Of a stretch of 64,000 nucleotides of DNA, positions 7,778 through 17,413 are shown one piece after another (position 1 is the first letter of the stretch; the number at the start of each line of letters is the position of its first letter). A model generated the notes under the pieces. The model saw only the letters and a program-made list of their open reading frames with translations. It was not told the origin of the DNA and did no database searches. The position numbers were made by a program, and so were the translations under genes. This stretch comes from VRUE01 sp963817905 (GTDB lineage Bacteria; Actinomycetota; Thermoleophilia; Solirubrobacterales; 70-9). The DNA is taken from NCBI GenBank assembly GCA_963817905.1, contig CAWFPS010000002.1:372001-436000 (forward strand). Reading direction: 5' to 3'.

Positions 7778-10160
7778 CCTCCCCGGCCGGTGCTTCCAGC
7801 GCTTCGATTTGCGGAAGGCGCCAGAGCAGGCTGGCGATGGTGAGGCCCACTGCGGCCGAGAGGAGTGCGAGGAACCACTGGGCTGAGCTGAGCAGCTCCA
7901 TTTCGAAGAAGCTGCGCAGGGGGCCGATTGCGAGGATCCCGGCGAAGAGGGCGCCGAGGCCGGCGACCAGGGCAAGCATGTAGCTCTGGATCGCGATGTG
8001 CTCGCGGCCGGGGCCGCGCTCGAGCAGGAGGACGAAGCTGAGCCCGAGCACGATCAGAGTCGTGGTCGCCGCGGTGCGCCCGGCCTCGAGACTGCCGCCG
8101 AAGACGGTGTCGACGAGGAAGAAGGAGACGATCGAGCCCAGCGCCGTAGACACGCCGGCCGGTACGGCGAAGGCAGCCAGGGCGCGCAGCAGGCGGCCGC
8201 GGTACAGCGGCCCGTCCGAGGGTGCCAAGGCGAGCACGAAGGAGGGCACGCCGATCGTGAGGAGGACGGCGAGGGTGAGGTGGCGGGGGAGGAACGGAAA
8301 GGCGAAGCCCGGGATCGCGACGAGCAGGATCAGGGTCGCGGCGTAGACCGTCTTGGTCAGGTAGAGGCGGCCGAGGCGATGGATGTTGCGGGCGATCCGC
8401 CGCCCCTCGCCGACAGCCTGCGGCAGTCGCGCGAACTCGTCCTTGAGCAGGACGACGTCGGCGACGCCCTTGGTCACCTGCGCTCCCGAGCCCATCGCCA
8501 CCGCCATCCGTGCCCGCTTCAAGGCCGGCACGTCGTTGACCCCGTCGCCGATCATCGCCGCGTAGCGCCCTGAGGCGGCCAAGGCCCCGACCAGATCGCG
8601 CTTCTGTTCGGGCTTGATCCGGCAGAAGACCGTGTTGCGCTGCGCCGCCAGGGCCAGCCCCTCGGCGTCATCGGGCAGTTCGTGTCCCTCGATCACCCCG
8701 GCGTCGGCCGGCACCCCGACCGCCGCCGCCACCGCGGTCACGGTCGCCCGGGCGTCCCCGGAGATCAGCTTCAGGTCGACGTTTTCCGCGCGCATCGAGG
8801 CGACCGTCGCGGCAGCGTCGGGACGAAGCGTCTCCTCCAGCACGACGAGCGCGACCGGTGCCAGGCGCGGCGCCGGCTGGGCGGAGGGGTCGGCCGGTAG
8901 CGGCTCGCTGGCTTCGCCGAAGGCGACGACGCGCCGCCCGGCTGCCGTCTCGCGCTCGAGCACCCGGGCCAGGTCCGGCGGCAGGGCCAGCGCCCCGGCC
9001 TCGCCGAGCACATCGGGTGCCCCGAGCACGTAGGTGGCCGAGCCGATCCGCAGCCCGCTCCACTTCCACTCCGAGGAGAAAGGGACTTCGCCCGAGACCC
9101 GCCCGGCCTCGCCCGGGAAGCGCTCGCCGATCGCTTCCAGGGTGCGGTTGCGGTCGCCGGCGCTGGCCGCGAAGCGCCCCAGGGCCGCGCCCGCGGCTTT
9201 CGCGTCGAGACCGTCCGCGACCTCGACGCCGAGGAGGCGCAACTCGCCGTCGGTCAGGGTGCCGGTCTTGTCGACGCAGATCGTGTCGACTGCGGCGAGA
9301 CTCTCGGTCGCGCTCATCTGCTGCACCAAGGTGTCTTTGCGAGCCAGTCGCACCGCGGCGACCGCGAAGGTGACGCTCATCAGCAGCACCAGGCCCTCGG
9401 GGATCAGCGTGACCAGGCCGGCGGTGGCGGTCTGCGCCGCCTCTTCGATCCCGGTGCTGCGCAGCTTCAGGGTGAGGATCAGCAGGATCGCCAACGGCAC
9501 CATCGCGTAGACGCAGGCGACGATCACCTGGTTGACCTCGCCCTGCAGCGGCGATGGGGGATGGCGGAAGGCGCGCGCCTCGCCGGCCAGCTTGCCGGCG
9601 TAGCTGTCCTCGCGCACCGCGTCGACGATGTAGTGGCCGGAGCCGCTGATACAGAAGGAGCCCGAGAGCGCCCGCTCGCCAGCTTCCTTGCGCACCCCGT
9701 CGGCCTCGCCGGTCAGCATCGACTCGTCGAGCGTCATCCCGCGGCTGCCGGCCACCTCGCCGTCGGCGACGAGCTGGTCGCCGGGCTCGATCCCGACCAC
9801 GTCGCCCGGCACGATCTCCTCGGCGAGCAGCTCGACCACGGCCCCGTCGCGGACCACCTTGGCGTGCGGGGCGACCAGCACCGCCAGCTCGTCCAGGGTG
9901 CGCTTCGCCTTCAGCTCCTGGCGGATGCCGATGTAGGAGTTGATCACCGCGATCAGCCCGAAGAGCGAGTCGGCGTAGAGGCCGAGGCCGAGGTCGAGCA
10001 CGAAGAAGGCGCCGATGATCGCGTTGAAGAGGGTGAAGACGTTGCCGGCGACGATGCTGGAGACCGAGCGCGAGGAGGTCTCGGGCGGCGCGCCGAGCTC
10101 GCGCAACCGCTTCGCCGCGGTGGCGCTGGACAGCCCCTGCTCGATTGCCGCTTCGCTCAT
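7764..10160 (-). CDS. ctpE: P-type cation-transporting ATPase, CtpE-like
   Basis: The 798-residue P-type ATPase has TGEA at 150-153, PEGL at 254-257 in the transport helix, phosphorylation site DKTGTLTD from Asp297, and hinge GDGVNDVPALKRA. About ten membrane helices are arranged two, two and six. It lacks N-terminal metal-binding domains, and length and PEGL sequence match mycobacterial CtpE (797 aa), described as a Ca2+ transporter. Calcium is therefore the best guess for the ion. Its C-terminal codons overlap the right arm of a family C inverted repeat. The start lies 29 nt from the divergent LLM gene. Confidence 0.85.
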   Translation of the reverse strand: MSEAAIEQGLSSATAAKRLRELGAPPETSSRSVSSIVAGNVFTLFNAIIGAFFVLDLGLGLYADSLFGLIAVINSYIGIRQELKAKRTLDELAVLVAPHAKVVRDGAVVELLAEEIVPGDVVGIEPGDQLVADGEVAGSRGMTLDESMLTGEADGVRKEAGERALSGSFCISGSGHYIVDAVREDSYAGKLAGEARAFRHPPSPLQGEVNQVIVACVYAMVPLAILLILTLKLRSTGIEEAAQTATAGLVTLIPEGLVLLMSVTFAVAAVRLARKDTLVQQMSATESLAAVDTICVDKTGTLTDGELRLLGVEVADGLDAKAAGAALGRFAASAGDRNRTLEAIGERFPGEAGRVSGEVPFSSEWKWSGLRIGSATYVLGAPDVLGEAGALALPPDLARVLERETAAGRRVVAFGEASEPLPADPSAQPAPRLAPVALVVLEETLRPDAAATVASMRAENVDLKLISGDARATVTAVAAAVGVPADAGVIEGHELPDDAEGLALAAQRNTVFCRIKPEQKRDLVGALAASGRYAAMIGDGVNDVPALKRARMAVAMGSGAQVTKGVADVVLLKDEFARLPQAVGEGRRIARNIHRLGRLYLTKTVYAATLILLVAIPGFAFPFLPRHLTLAVLLTIGVPSFVLALAPSDGPLYRGRLLRALAAFAVPAGVSTALGSIVSFFLVDTVFGGSLEAGRTAATTTLIVLGLSFVLLLERGPGREHIAIQSYMLALVAGLGALFAGILAIGPLRSFFEMELLSSAQWFLALLSAAVGLTIASLLWRLPQIEALEAPAGEDPSR

Positions 10161-10174
10161 CGGCCTCTATTCAA

Positions 10175-10180
10175 TAGGGT
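10175..10180 (+). promoter_or_regulatory. -10 box, probable leaderless promoter
   Basis: TAGGGT lies 9 nt before ATG 10190, inside the short divergent region shared with the P-type ATPase, where CTATTCAATAG is nearly self-complementary. Confidence 0.5.
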
Positions 10181-10189
10181 GAGCGCCGG

Positions 10190-11239
10190 ATGGCTTTGAA
10201 GCTCGGACTCAACCTCGGCTACTGGGGCATCGGCCCGGCCGGCGAGGACGCCCTCGAGGTGGTCCAGGCGGCCGAGTCCGCCGGCTTCGAGTCGGTCTGG
10301 GCGGCCGAGTCCTACGGCTCCGACGTGGTCAGCGTGCTGGCCTGGCTGGCGCCGCAGACGACGACGATCAAGCTCGGCGCCGCGATCATGCAGGTGCCCG
10401 CCCGCCCGCCCGCCGCCGCGGCGATGGCCGGGGCGACGATCGACAAGCTCTCCGGCGGCCGCTTCCTCTTTGGCTTCGGCCCCTCGGGCCCGCAGGTCTC
10501 CGAAGGCTGGTACGGCGTGCCCTACGCCAAGCCCTGGGGCCGCACCCGCGAGTACATCGAAGTGGTGCGCGAGATCATCGCCCGCGAGGACAAGGTCGAT
10601 CACCAGGGCACTCACTACCAGGTGCCCCTCCCCGGCGGCGAGGGCAAGCCACTGAAGCTCAACTTTCACCCCGAGCGCAACCGGATCCCGGTCTTCGTCG
10701 GCGCGATCGGCCGCAAGTCGGTCGAGATGGCGGCCGAGCTCGCCGACGGCTGGATCCCGATCTTCTTCAGCGTCGATGCCTTCGAGGCGACCTGGGGCGA
10801 GCACCTCGAGGCGGGTTTCGCCAAGGGCGGTCGCTCCCGCTCCGACCTCGAGGTCTCGCCCTCGCTTCAGGTGGCGATCGACGGCGACCTCGATGCCGCC
10901 AAGGCCGTGGTCAAGGCCGGGCTCGTCCTCTACTTCGGCGGCATGGGCAGCCGCAAGACCAATTTCTACGTCGACCTCGCCCACCGCTTCGGATTTGGCG
11001 AGGTCGCCGACGAGGTCCAGCAGCGCTTCCAGGACGGCGACCGCGCCGGTGCCTTCGAGGCGGTCCCCGACGAGGTCGTCGAGGCGACCTCGCTGGTCGG
11101 CACCGAGGCCGAGGTGGCGGAGCGGGTCGAGCGCTTCCGCGGCGCCGGCATCGACCGCCTGATTGTCTCGCCGGTGCATGCTGAGCGGGATCAGCAGCTG
11201 CACACGCTCCAGCGGCTGGCCGCTCTGACGGCCGGCTGA
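10190..11239 (+). CDS. LLM-class F420-dependent oxidoreductase
   Basis: The 349-residue luciferase-like TIM-barrel protein begins LKLGLNLGYWG. It contains AESAGFESVWAAESYGSD, the typical LLM early helix, GRFLFGFGPSGPQVSEGWYG, and VFVGAIGRKSVEMAAELADGWIP near the cofactor pocket. The F420-dependent subgroup is inferred from these segments and from the actinobacterial setting; FMN dependence cannot be excluded. It probably reduces or oxidises an unidentified enoyl or alcohol substrate. It stands alone between a divergent cation pump and the transhydrogenase operon. Confidence 0.88.
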   Translation: MALKLGLNLGYWGIGPAGEDALEVVQAAESAGFESVWAAESYGSDVVSVLAWLAPQTTTIKLGAAIMQVPARPPAAAAMAGATIDKLSGGRFLFGFGPSGPQVSEGWYGVPYAKPWGRTREYIEVVREIIAREDKVDHQGTHYQVPLPGGEGKPLKLNFHPERNRIPVFVGAIGRKSVEMAAELADGWIPIFFSVDAFEATWGEHLEAGFAKGGRSRSDLEVSPSLQVAIDGDLDAAKAVVKAGLVLYFGGMGSRKTNFYVDLAHRFGFGEVADEVQQRFQDGDRAGAFEAVPDEVVEATSLVGTEAEVAERVERFRGAGIDRLIVSPVHAERDQQLHTLQRLAALTAG

Positions 11240-11281
11240 CGCCCCGCACCCGCTTTCACATAACCTTCCGCGCCGCGTCGT

Positions 11282-12400
11282 ATGAAGATCGGAGTGCCGA
11301 AAGAGACCGCCGAGGGGGAGCGCCGGGTCGCGCTCGTCCCTGACGTTGCCAAGTCGCTGGCCGCCAGCGAGAAGGTCTCCGTGCTGGTCGAGAGCGGTGC
11401 CGGCGAGGCCGCCGGCCACCCCGACTCCCAGTACAGCGAGGCGGGCGCCGAGGTCGTCGAGGGCGAGGTTACGTGGGGCGCCGACGTCGTCCTTCGCGTC
11501 GCCGCCCCTTCCGCCGCCGAGATCTCCCGCCTCAACTCCAGCCAGGTCCTGATCGGGCACCTCTCGCCCTGGACCGCCGCCGAGACCAACAACGCCTTGG
11601 CCCAGGCCGGTGTCACCAGCTTCGCGATGGAGGCGATCCCGCGCACGACGCGGGCCCAGGCGATGGACGCGCTCTCCTCGCAGGCCGCCGCCGCCGGCTA
11701 CGCCGCGACCCTGATCGCCGCCCGCGAGTCGGGCCGCTTCTACGGCATGATGACCACCGCCGCCGGCACCGTCCCGCCGGCCAAGGTGCTCGTCCTCGGC
11801 GCCGGCGTCGCCGGCCTGCAGGCGGTCGCCACCGCCAAGCGGCTCGGAGCGATCGTCACCGGCTTCGACATCCGCCGCGCCGCCTGGGAGCAGATCGCCT
11901 CGCTCGGCGGCCGCCCGCTGGAACTCGACTTCATCCCCGATGCCGAGGGCGAGGGCGGCTACGCCCGCCCGCTCACCGACGAGGAGAACGCCCAGGTCCG
12001 CGACGCGCTCGGCGAGAACGCCGCCAAGCAGGACGTGATCGTCACCACCGCCGCGATTCCCGGCCGCCCGGCGCCGCTGCTGATCACCGCCGAGGCGGTG
12101 CGCGGCATGTCCCCCGGCTCGGTGATCGTCGACCTCGCTGCCGAGACCGGCGGCAACTGCGAGCTGACCGAGACCGGCCAGACCGTGTTCGAGAACGGTG
12201 TCAAGGTGATCGGCCCGCGCAACCTGGCCAGCGAGATGCCGCGCCCGGCCTCGCAGCTCTACGCCAAGAACCTCGAGAACCTGCTCGGCCTGCTGGTCTC
12301 CGAGGAGGGCGAGCTGACGCTCGACTTCGAGGACGACATCGTCGCCGCGGCCTGCATCACCCACGGCGGCGAGATCCGCAACGAGAGGGCGGCTAAGTAG
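11282..12400 (+). CDS. pntAA: NAD(P) transhydrogenase subunit alpha 1 (NAD-binding domain I)
   Basis: The 372-residue soluble NAD(H)-binding subunit has KIGVPKETAEGERRVALVP at the start and the Rossmann motif VLVLGAGVAGLQAVATAKRLGA. The mobile-loop and RQD regions are represented in the middle. It lacks membrane helices, as in three-subunit enzymes where PntA is split. With the next two genes it forms the proton-translocating transhydrogenase that moves hydride between NADH and NADP+ using the proton gradient. TAACCT lies about 15 nt before the ATG, so its leader is very short. Confidence 0.94.
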   Translation: MKIGVPKETAEGERRVALVPDVAKSLAASEKVSVLVESGAGEAAGHPDSQYSEAGAEVVEGEVTWGADVVLRVAAPSAAEISRLNSSQVLIGHLSPWTAAETNNALAQAGVTSFAMEAIPRTTRAQAMDALSSQAAAAGYAATLIAARESGRFYGMMTTAAGTVPPAKVLVLGAGVAGLQAVATAKRLGAIVTGFDIRRAAWEQIASLGGRPLELDFIPDAEGEGGYARPLTDEENAQVRDALGENAAKQDVIVTTAAIPGRPAPLLITAEAVRGMSPGSVIVDLAAETGGNCELTETGQTVFENGVKVIGPRNLASEMPRPASQLYAKNLENLLGLLVSEEGELTLDFEDDIVAAACITHGGEIRNERAAK

Positions 12401-12402
12401 CG

Positions 12403-12708
12403 ATGAGCCTGATGACCGAGATCACGATCTTCGTCCTCGCCGCCTTCGTCGGCTTCGAGGTGATCTCGAAGGTCCCGACCACCCTGCACACGCCGCTGAT
12501 GTCGCAGACCAACGCGATCCACGGCATCGTCATGCTCGGCGGGCTGATCGTCGTCGGCTATGCCAACGACCCGCTCGAGTACGTGATCGGCACGATCGCG
12601 ATCGCCTTCGGCGCGATCAACATCGTCGGCGGCTTCATGGTCACCGACCGCATGCTCGGCATGTTCTCCAAAAAGCCGAAACCGAAGGCCGAGGAGAAGG
12701 GCAAGTGA
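12403..12708 (+). CDS. pntAB: NAD(P) transhydrogenase subunit alpha 2 (membrane)
   Basis: The 101-residue membrane subunit has three to four helices (ITIFVLAAFVGFEVI, AIHGIVMLGGLIVVGY, VIGTIAIAFGAINIVGG) and a lysine-rich tail. It corresponds to the C-terminal membrane part of PntA. Only 2 nt separate it from pntAA, and its TGA overlaps the GTG of pntB, so expression is tightly coupled. The HTPLMSQTNAIHG loop is the conserved segment joining helix one to the proton channel. Confidence 0.93.
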   Translation: MSLMTEITIFVLAAFVGFEVISKVPTTLHTPLMSQTNAIHGIVMLGGLIVVGYANDPLEYVIGTIAIAFGAINIVGGFMVTDRMLGMFSKKPKPKAEEKGK

Positions 12709-14120
12709 TCGAGGCCGTGCTCAAGCCGGGCGGCGACGCCGCCACCGCGCTCTACATCGTCGCCTTCTCACTCTTCATCCTCGGCGTCAAACGCGGCACC
12801 CACCCGACCACCGCCAAGCAGGGCAACATGGTCGCCGCGGTCGGCATGGCGATTGCCGTCGTCACCACCCTGCTGCTCGACGGGGTCGGCAACTGGGGCC
12901 TGATCGCGCTCGGCCTCGGCGTCGGCACGGCGGTCGGCGTGATCGCCTCGGTGCGGGTGAAGATGACCGAGATGCCGCAGATGGTGGCGCTCTACAACGG
13001 CGTCGGCGGCGGCGCCGTCGCCCTGATCGCCTGGTCGGAGATCCGCCACGGGATCTCACTCGGCGAGACGATCCCGCTCGACACCCTGATTCCCGTCCTC
13101 TTCGCCGCCGTCGTCGGCTCGGTCTCCTTCTGGGGCTCCAACATCGCCTTCGCCAAGCTCCAGGACCTGATCCCGACCCGCCCGCTCGCCGTCCCCGGCC
13201 AGCAGGTGATCAACATCGTCCTGCTGGTCGGCATCCTCGCCGCCTGCGTCAACATCGCGGTCAACAACGACGATCCCAACCAGGCGATCTTCATCGCGAT
13301 CCTGATCGCGGCTGGGCTGCTCGGCAACCTCGTCGTGCTGCCGATCGGCGGCGCCGACATGCCGGTCGTGATCTCGCTGCTCAACGCCTTCACCGGACTC
13401 TCCGCCGCCGCCGCCGGCTTCGCCCTCGACAACGTCGCCCTGATCGTCGCCGGCACCCTGGTCGGCTCCTCGGGAACGATCCTGACGATGGAGATGGCGA
13501 CGGCGATGAACCGCTCGGTCGCCAACGTGCTCTTCGCCGGCTTCGGCGGCGCCCCCAGCGGCGGTGCCGCGGGTGGGGGTGAGGAGCGCCCGCACACCTC
13601 GATCGGCGCCCAGGACGCGGCGATCAAGCTCGCCTACGCCGACTCGGTCGTGATCGTGCCCGGCTACGGCCTCGCTGTCGCCCAGGCCCAGCACGCGATC
13701 AAGGAGGTCGGAGACGAGCTGGAGAAGCGTGGCGTCACGGTCAGCTACGCGATCCACCCCGTCGCCGGCCGCATGCCCGGCCATATGAACGTCCTGCTCG
13801 CCGAGGCCGACGTGCCCTACGAGCAGCTCAAGGAGATGGAGGAGATCAACCCGGAGATGCCGCGCACCGACGTCGCGGTCATCGTCGGCGCCAACGACGT
13901 CACCAACCCGGCGGCGAAGAACGATCCAGACAGCCCGATTGCCGGCATGCCGATCATCGAAGTCGACCAGGCCCAGCAGGTGATCGTGATCAAGCGCTCG
14001 CTCAGCCCCGGCTTCGCCGGCATCGACAACGACCTCTTCTACGAGCCGAACACCTCGATGCTCTTCGCCGACGCCAAGCAGGCGGCGGCTGACATCGCGG
14101 CCGAGATTCAGGGCCTTTGA
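12705..14120 (+). CDS. pntB: NAD(P) transhydrogenase subunit beta
   Basis: The 471-residue protein has about nine membrane helices and a C-terminal NADP-binding domain (SVVIVPGYGLAVAQAQHAI, HPVAGRMPGHMNVLLAEA, VIVGANDVTNPAAK). These are the PntB hallmarks. It completes the proton channel and binds NADP(H). It starts with GTG overlapping the pntAB stop. The interval after its stop holds a large cruciform-like inverted repeat, which probably ends or stabilises the operon mRNA. Confidence 0.95.
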   Translation: MIEAVLKPGGDAATALYIVAFSLFILGVKRGTHPTTAKQGNMVAAVGMAIAVVTTLLLDGVGNWGLIALGLGVGTAVGVIASVRVKMTEMPQMVALYNGVGGGAVALIAWSEIRHGISLGETIPLDTLIPVLFAAVVGSVSFWGSNIAFAKLQDLIPTRPLAVPGQQVINIVLLVGILAACVNIAVNNDDPNQAIFIAILIAAGLLGNLVVLPIGGADMPVVISLLNAFTGLSAAAAGFALDNVALIVAGTLVGSSGTILTMEMATAMNRSVANVLFAGFGGAPSGGAAGGGEERPHTSIGAQDAAIKLAYADSVVIVPGYGLAVAQAQHAIKEVGDELEKRGVTVSYAIHPVAGRMPGHMNVLLAEADVPYEQLKEMEEINPEMPRTDVAVIVGANDVTNPAAKNDPDSPIAGMPIIEVDQAQQVIVIKRSLSPGFAGIDNDLFYEPNTSMLFADAKQAAADIAAEIQGL

Positions 14121-14133
14121 CCTGAGGGGCTGT

Positions 14134-14278
14134 TGGGGGATCAGGTCGTCCCCCGGCGGAATTTGGTCACTCGCCCTGCGGGCTCGCTCCGGGTGATGGT
14201 GCGCGCCTATGGCGCGCAATGGACAGATTGCATTTCGCCGCTTCGCGACATTCCGGCGGGGGACGACCTGATCCCCCA
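14134..14278. repeat. 145-nt cruciform-like inverted repeat after pntB
   Basis: Arms 14134-14162 and 14250-14278 pair almost perfectly (21 bp without a mismatch around GGGGGATCAGGTCGTCCCCC). The roughly 87-nt interior folds into further stems, including GCGCGCCTATGGCGCGC and a TCAC/GTGA-bounded hairpin. Its sequence differs from families A-C. Apart from this element, 14121-14364 contains no recognisable gene. Confidence 0.85.
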
Positions 14279-14364
14279 TACCGCGATGCCGGTCAAAGGA
14301 CCCGGTCGCCGCAATTTCCGGCCGGCAGGGGGGAGAGGTTGCGAACTCCGAGCCTTATTGCTGC

Positions 14365-15294
14365 ATGGAAGATGCGGAGCGAGGGCAGGGAACCGTGGAG
14401 TGGGTGGGGGTGCTGTGCATCGTCTCGCTCCTGTTCGCCGGGATGATCGCGGTGGGTGTGCGGGTACCGGGGTCCGCGCTGGCGCGGGCGGTCGCCTCAC
14501 GGATCCTCTGCGCCGCCGCTCTTGCCGAGCGCTGCGGCGATGAACCGGTCCTGATCGCCGCCTACGGCTCCGAGGTCGGCGAGCTTGTGCGGCGGCACAT
14601 GCCCTCGATCCTCTTCGAGCGCGGATCGAAGGCCGTGCCGGTGGATTTTCGGCGCTGCCGCAATACGGCCTGCGGCGATGCGCCGGAGCATGGCTACGTC
14701 AAGCGCACCAACGCTGGGCTGCCGGTCTCGGCCTTCGTCCATGTCATCGATTGCAGGCCCGATGGAGCGGAAGGCTCGGGGGCCGCGGGCCATGACTGCA
14801 CCGGCCCCCGCGCGGGCAATCTCTACATCCAGTACTGGACCTACTACGCCGACTCCGCAACCCTGCGCGGCATCCCGATCGCCGGCGAGGAGGGCTATCA
14901 CCGCGACGACTGGGAGGGCGTGCAGATCCGCATCCGGCCCGACGGGCGGGTCGACGAGCGGGCCTCGTCCCACAACGGCTTCAACCAGCGCCCCGGCCCG
15001 GTAGGCGGCTGGGCCTCCGACGCCGGCATCGCGCCGGTGAAGGACGCCGAGGAAGCCGTCGGCCTGCGGGCTGAGAACGGCTGGGGCCCTGAGACCCACC
15101 TCCTGATCGTCTCCGGCGGTAGCCACGCCGGCAACACAGTGAGAATTCCCCAGGTCGAACGCCTCACGCCCGGCGGCCACGTCCACCTGATCCCCCTGGA
15201 GCCGATCGCCACCACCAGCCAGGCCCACTTCGCCATCAGCCCCCCATGGCACAAGCGAGCCTGGCACGACCCCGAGACCGAACGCACCGACTAG
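14365..15294 (+). CDS. Secreted protein with class III prepilin-like signal and Vps62-like domain
   Basis: The 309-residue protein starts MEDAERGQGTVEWVGVLC: a prepilin-peptidase-type site after Gly7, Glu at +5 (Glu12) and then a hydrophobic helix, as in TadE/Flp-like pseudopilins. The rest is soluble. From about 150 it contains YIQYWTYYADS, GYHRDDWEGVQIRI and ASSHNGFN, which resemble the Vps62-type domain (HxxDWE..SSH). Cysteines in the 50-145 region could form disulphides. It is likely exported and membrane-tethered or pilus-associated. Vps62 assignment is by motif memory and moderately certain. Confidence 0.7.
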   Translation: MEDAERGQGTVEWVGVLCIVSLLFAGMIAVGVRVPGSALARAVASRILCAAALAERCGDEPVLIAAYGSEVGELVRRHMPSILFERGSKAVPVDFRRCRNTACGDAPEHGYVKRTNAGLPVSAFVHVIDCRPDGAEGSGAAGHDCTGPRAGNLYIQYWTYYADSATLRGIPIAGEEGYHRDDWEGVQIRIRPDGRVDERASSHNGFNQRPGPVGGWASDAGIAPVKDAEEAVGLRAENGWGPETHLLIVSGGSHAGNTVRIPQVERLTPGGHVHLIPLEPIATTSQAHFAISPPWHKRAWHDPETERTD

Positions 15295-15351
15295 GTCACG
15301 AGGACTGCATTGACGTCCATATGGAGGGCGAATGCAGCTTCGGTGCTCGCG

Positions 15352-16119
<768 letters not shown>

Positions 16120-16127
16120 CGCCGGTC

Positions 16128-16133
16128 ACCCTA
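16128..16133 (-). promoter_or_regulatory. -10 box, probable leaderless promoter of SDR gene
   Basis: TAGGGT on the minus strand ends 8 nt before the ATG at 16119. Confidence 0.5.
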
Positions 16134-16141
16134 CTGCGCGA

Positions 16142-16188
16142 AACTGCATCAAATTCTCTACCTGCCAGACCGAGAATTTGATTCAGTT
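16142..16188. repeat. Intergenic hairpin, family A copy 2
   Basis: Arms of 17 bases (16142-16158 and 16172-16188) pair with one mismatch. AACTGCATCAA, CCTGCC in the loop and the right-arm GAGAA/TTGAT/CAGTTCGG pattern are shared with 1925-1977. Both copies lie between divergent genes. Confidence 0.8.
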
Positions 16189-16255
16189 CGGCCGAATCCT
16201 GCTGTTCACATCTCGGCAAGCAGACCTCGCTAGGGTTTCCGGCATCGCCACCGAG

Positions 16256-17413
16256 GTGACCACGAGTTCCAAGGAAGCGATCGCGGAGCGCCTTGCCGAG
16301 GCGCGCCGGTTCACATTGGAGCTGATCGAGCCGCTCGATGACGAGCAGCTCAACCGTGTCTACTCGCCGCTGCTCAGCCCGCTGGCCTGGGACCTCGGAC
16401 ACATCGCCAACTTCGAGGAGCTCTGGCTGGTCCAGACGATCGGCGGCCGCGAGCCGCTGCACGGTGAGCTCGGGCGCTTCTACGACGCGATCGAGAACCC
16501 GCGCAAGACCCGCGGCGAGCTGCCGATCCTGCGCGATGCCGAGCTGCGCGCCTACCTCGCCGACGTTCGCGAGCGCACCCTCGAGGTGCTGGAGGAGGTC
16601 GAGATCGGCCCGGACGTCGAGGACCCATTGCTGCGCGACGGTTTCGTCTATGAGTTGCTGGTCGCCCACGAGTTGCAGCACAACGAGACGATGTTCCAGC
16701 TTCTGCAGATGGTCGACGCGAGCGAGGGTCCCCGGGAGGCGGGGCATCTCTCGCCCGAACAAGCGTCGGGCCAATTGGCCCGACGCTTTGAGTATCCGCC
16801 CGTTCGAGAGATGCCCCGCCTCCCGGGGACGATCCGCATCGAGGGCGGCAGCTATGGCATCGGTGCCCCCGCCAGTGGATTTGCCTACGACAACGAGCGG
16901 CCTCGGCACCCGGTCGAGCTCGCCGCCTTCGAAATCGATCGAGCCCCGGTCAGCAATGCTGCGTATATCCAGTTCATCGAGGAGACCGGCGCCGAGCCGC
17001 CGCTGTACTGGGAGCGTGACGGTGAGGACTGGATTCGCGCGGCGATGGGCCGGCGCGACCCCGTCGATCCCGCCGCGCCCGTCCTCCATGTCTCCTGGCA
17101 CGAGGCCGACGCCTTCGCCCGTTGGGCGGGCAAGCGGTTGCCCAGCGAGCAGGAGTGGGAGGCGGCGCGCGAGCAGCTGGAGGGCGTCGGGCAGGCCTGG
17201 GAGTGGACCTCATCGGATTTTCTTGCCTACCCGGGCTTCGAGGCCTTCCCCTACCGCGAGTACTCCGAACCGTTTTTCGGCGACGCCTACAAGGTCCTGC
17301 GCGGCGGCGCCTGGGCCACTCACCCGAGCGTGATGCGGCCCAGCTTCCGCAACTGGGACCTGCCCCAGCGGCGCCAGATCTTCTCTGGCATCCGCCTTGC
17401 GGGGGACGCATGA
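16256..17413 (+). CDS. egtB: Ergothioneine sulfoxide synthase EgtB
   Basis: The 385-residue protein has an N-terminal DinB-like domain with iron ligands His49 (DLGHIANFEELW) and His138/His142 in AHELQHNETM (HX3HXE). A C-terminal FGE-sulfatase domain follows (RIEGGSYGIG, RPRHPVEL, WEWTSSDF, VLRGGAWATHP). It joins hercynine and a thiol donor through O2-dependent C-S bond formation. The GTG at 16256 is chosen; TAGGGT lies 19 nt upstream. Residues 158-192, between the two domains, are encoded by a 103-nt perfect palindromic element, so this linker is probably an insertion. egtD follows with a 4-nt overlap. Confidence 0.93.
   Translation: MTTSSKEAIAERLAEARRFTLELIEPLDDEQLNRVYSPLLSPLAWDLGHIANFEELWLVQTIGGREPLHGELGRFYDAIENPRKTRGELPILRDAELRAYLADVRERTLEVLEEVEIGPDVEDPLLRDGFVYELLVAHELQHNETMFQLLQMVDASEGPREAGHLSPEQASGQLARRFEYPPVREMPRLPGTIRIEGGSYGIGAPASGFAYDNERPRHPVELAAFEIDRAPVSNAAYIQFIEETGAEPPLYWERDGEDWIRAAMGRRDPVDPAAPVLHVSWHEADAFARWAGKRLPSEQEWEAAREQLEGVGQAWEWTSSDFLAYPGFEAFPYREYSEPFFGDAYKVLRGGAWATHPSVMRPSFRNWDLPQRRQIFSGIRLAGDA
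16728..16830. repeat. Palindromic element inside the egtB coding sequence
   Basis: Perfect 26-base arms (16728-16753 and 16805-16830) surround a perfect 28-base palindrome (16761-16788, centred on CCAATTGG). The element is read in frame and lies between the two EgtB domains. Confidence 0.93.

Noticed and set aside
10157..12364. 735-codon minus-strand open frame
   Set aside because: Shadow of the LLM and pntAA genes; no domain pattern, His/Gly/Arg-rich shadow composition.
16235..16256. Non-canonical ATC start for egtB at leaderless distance from TAGGGT
   Set aside because: GTG 16256 is in frame 12 nt later and is a normal start; ATC initiation would need protein evidence.
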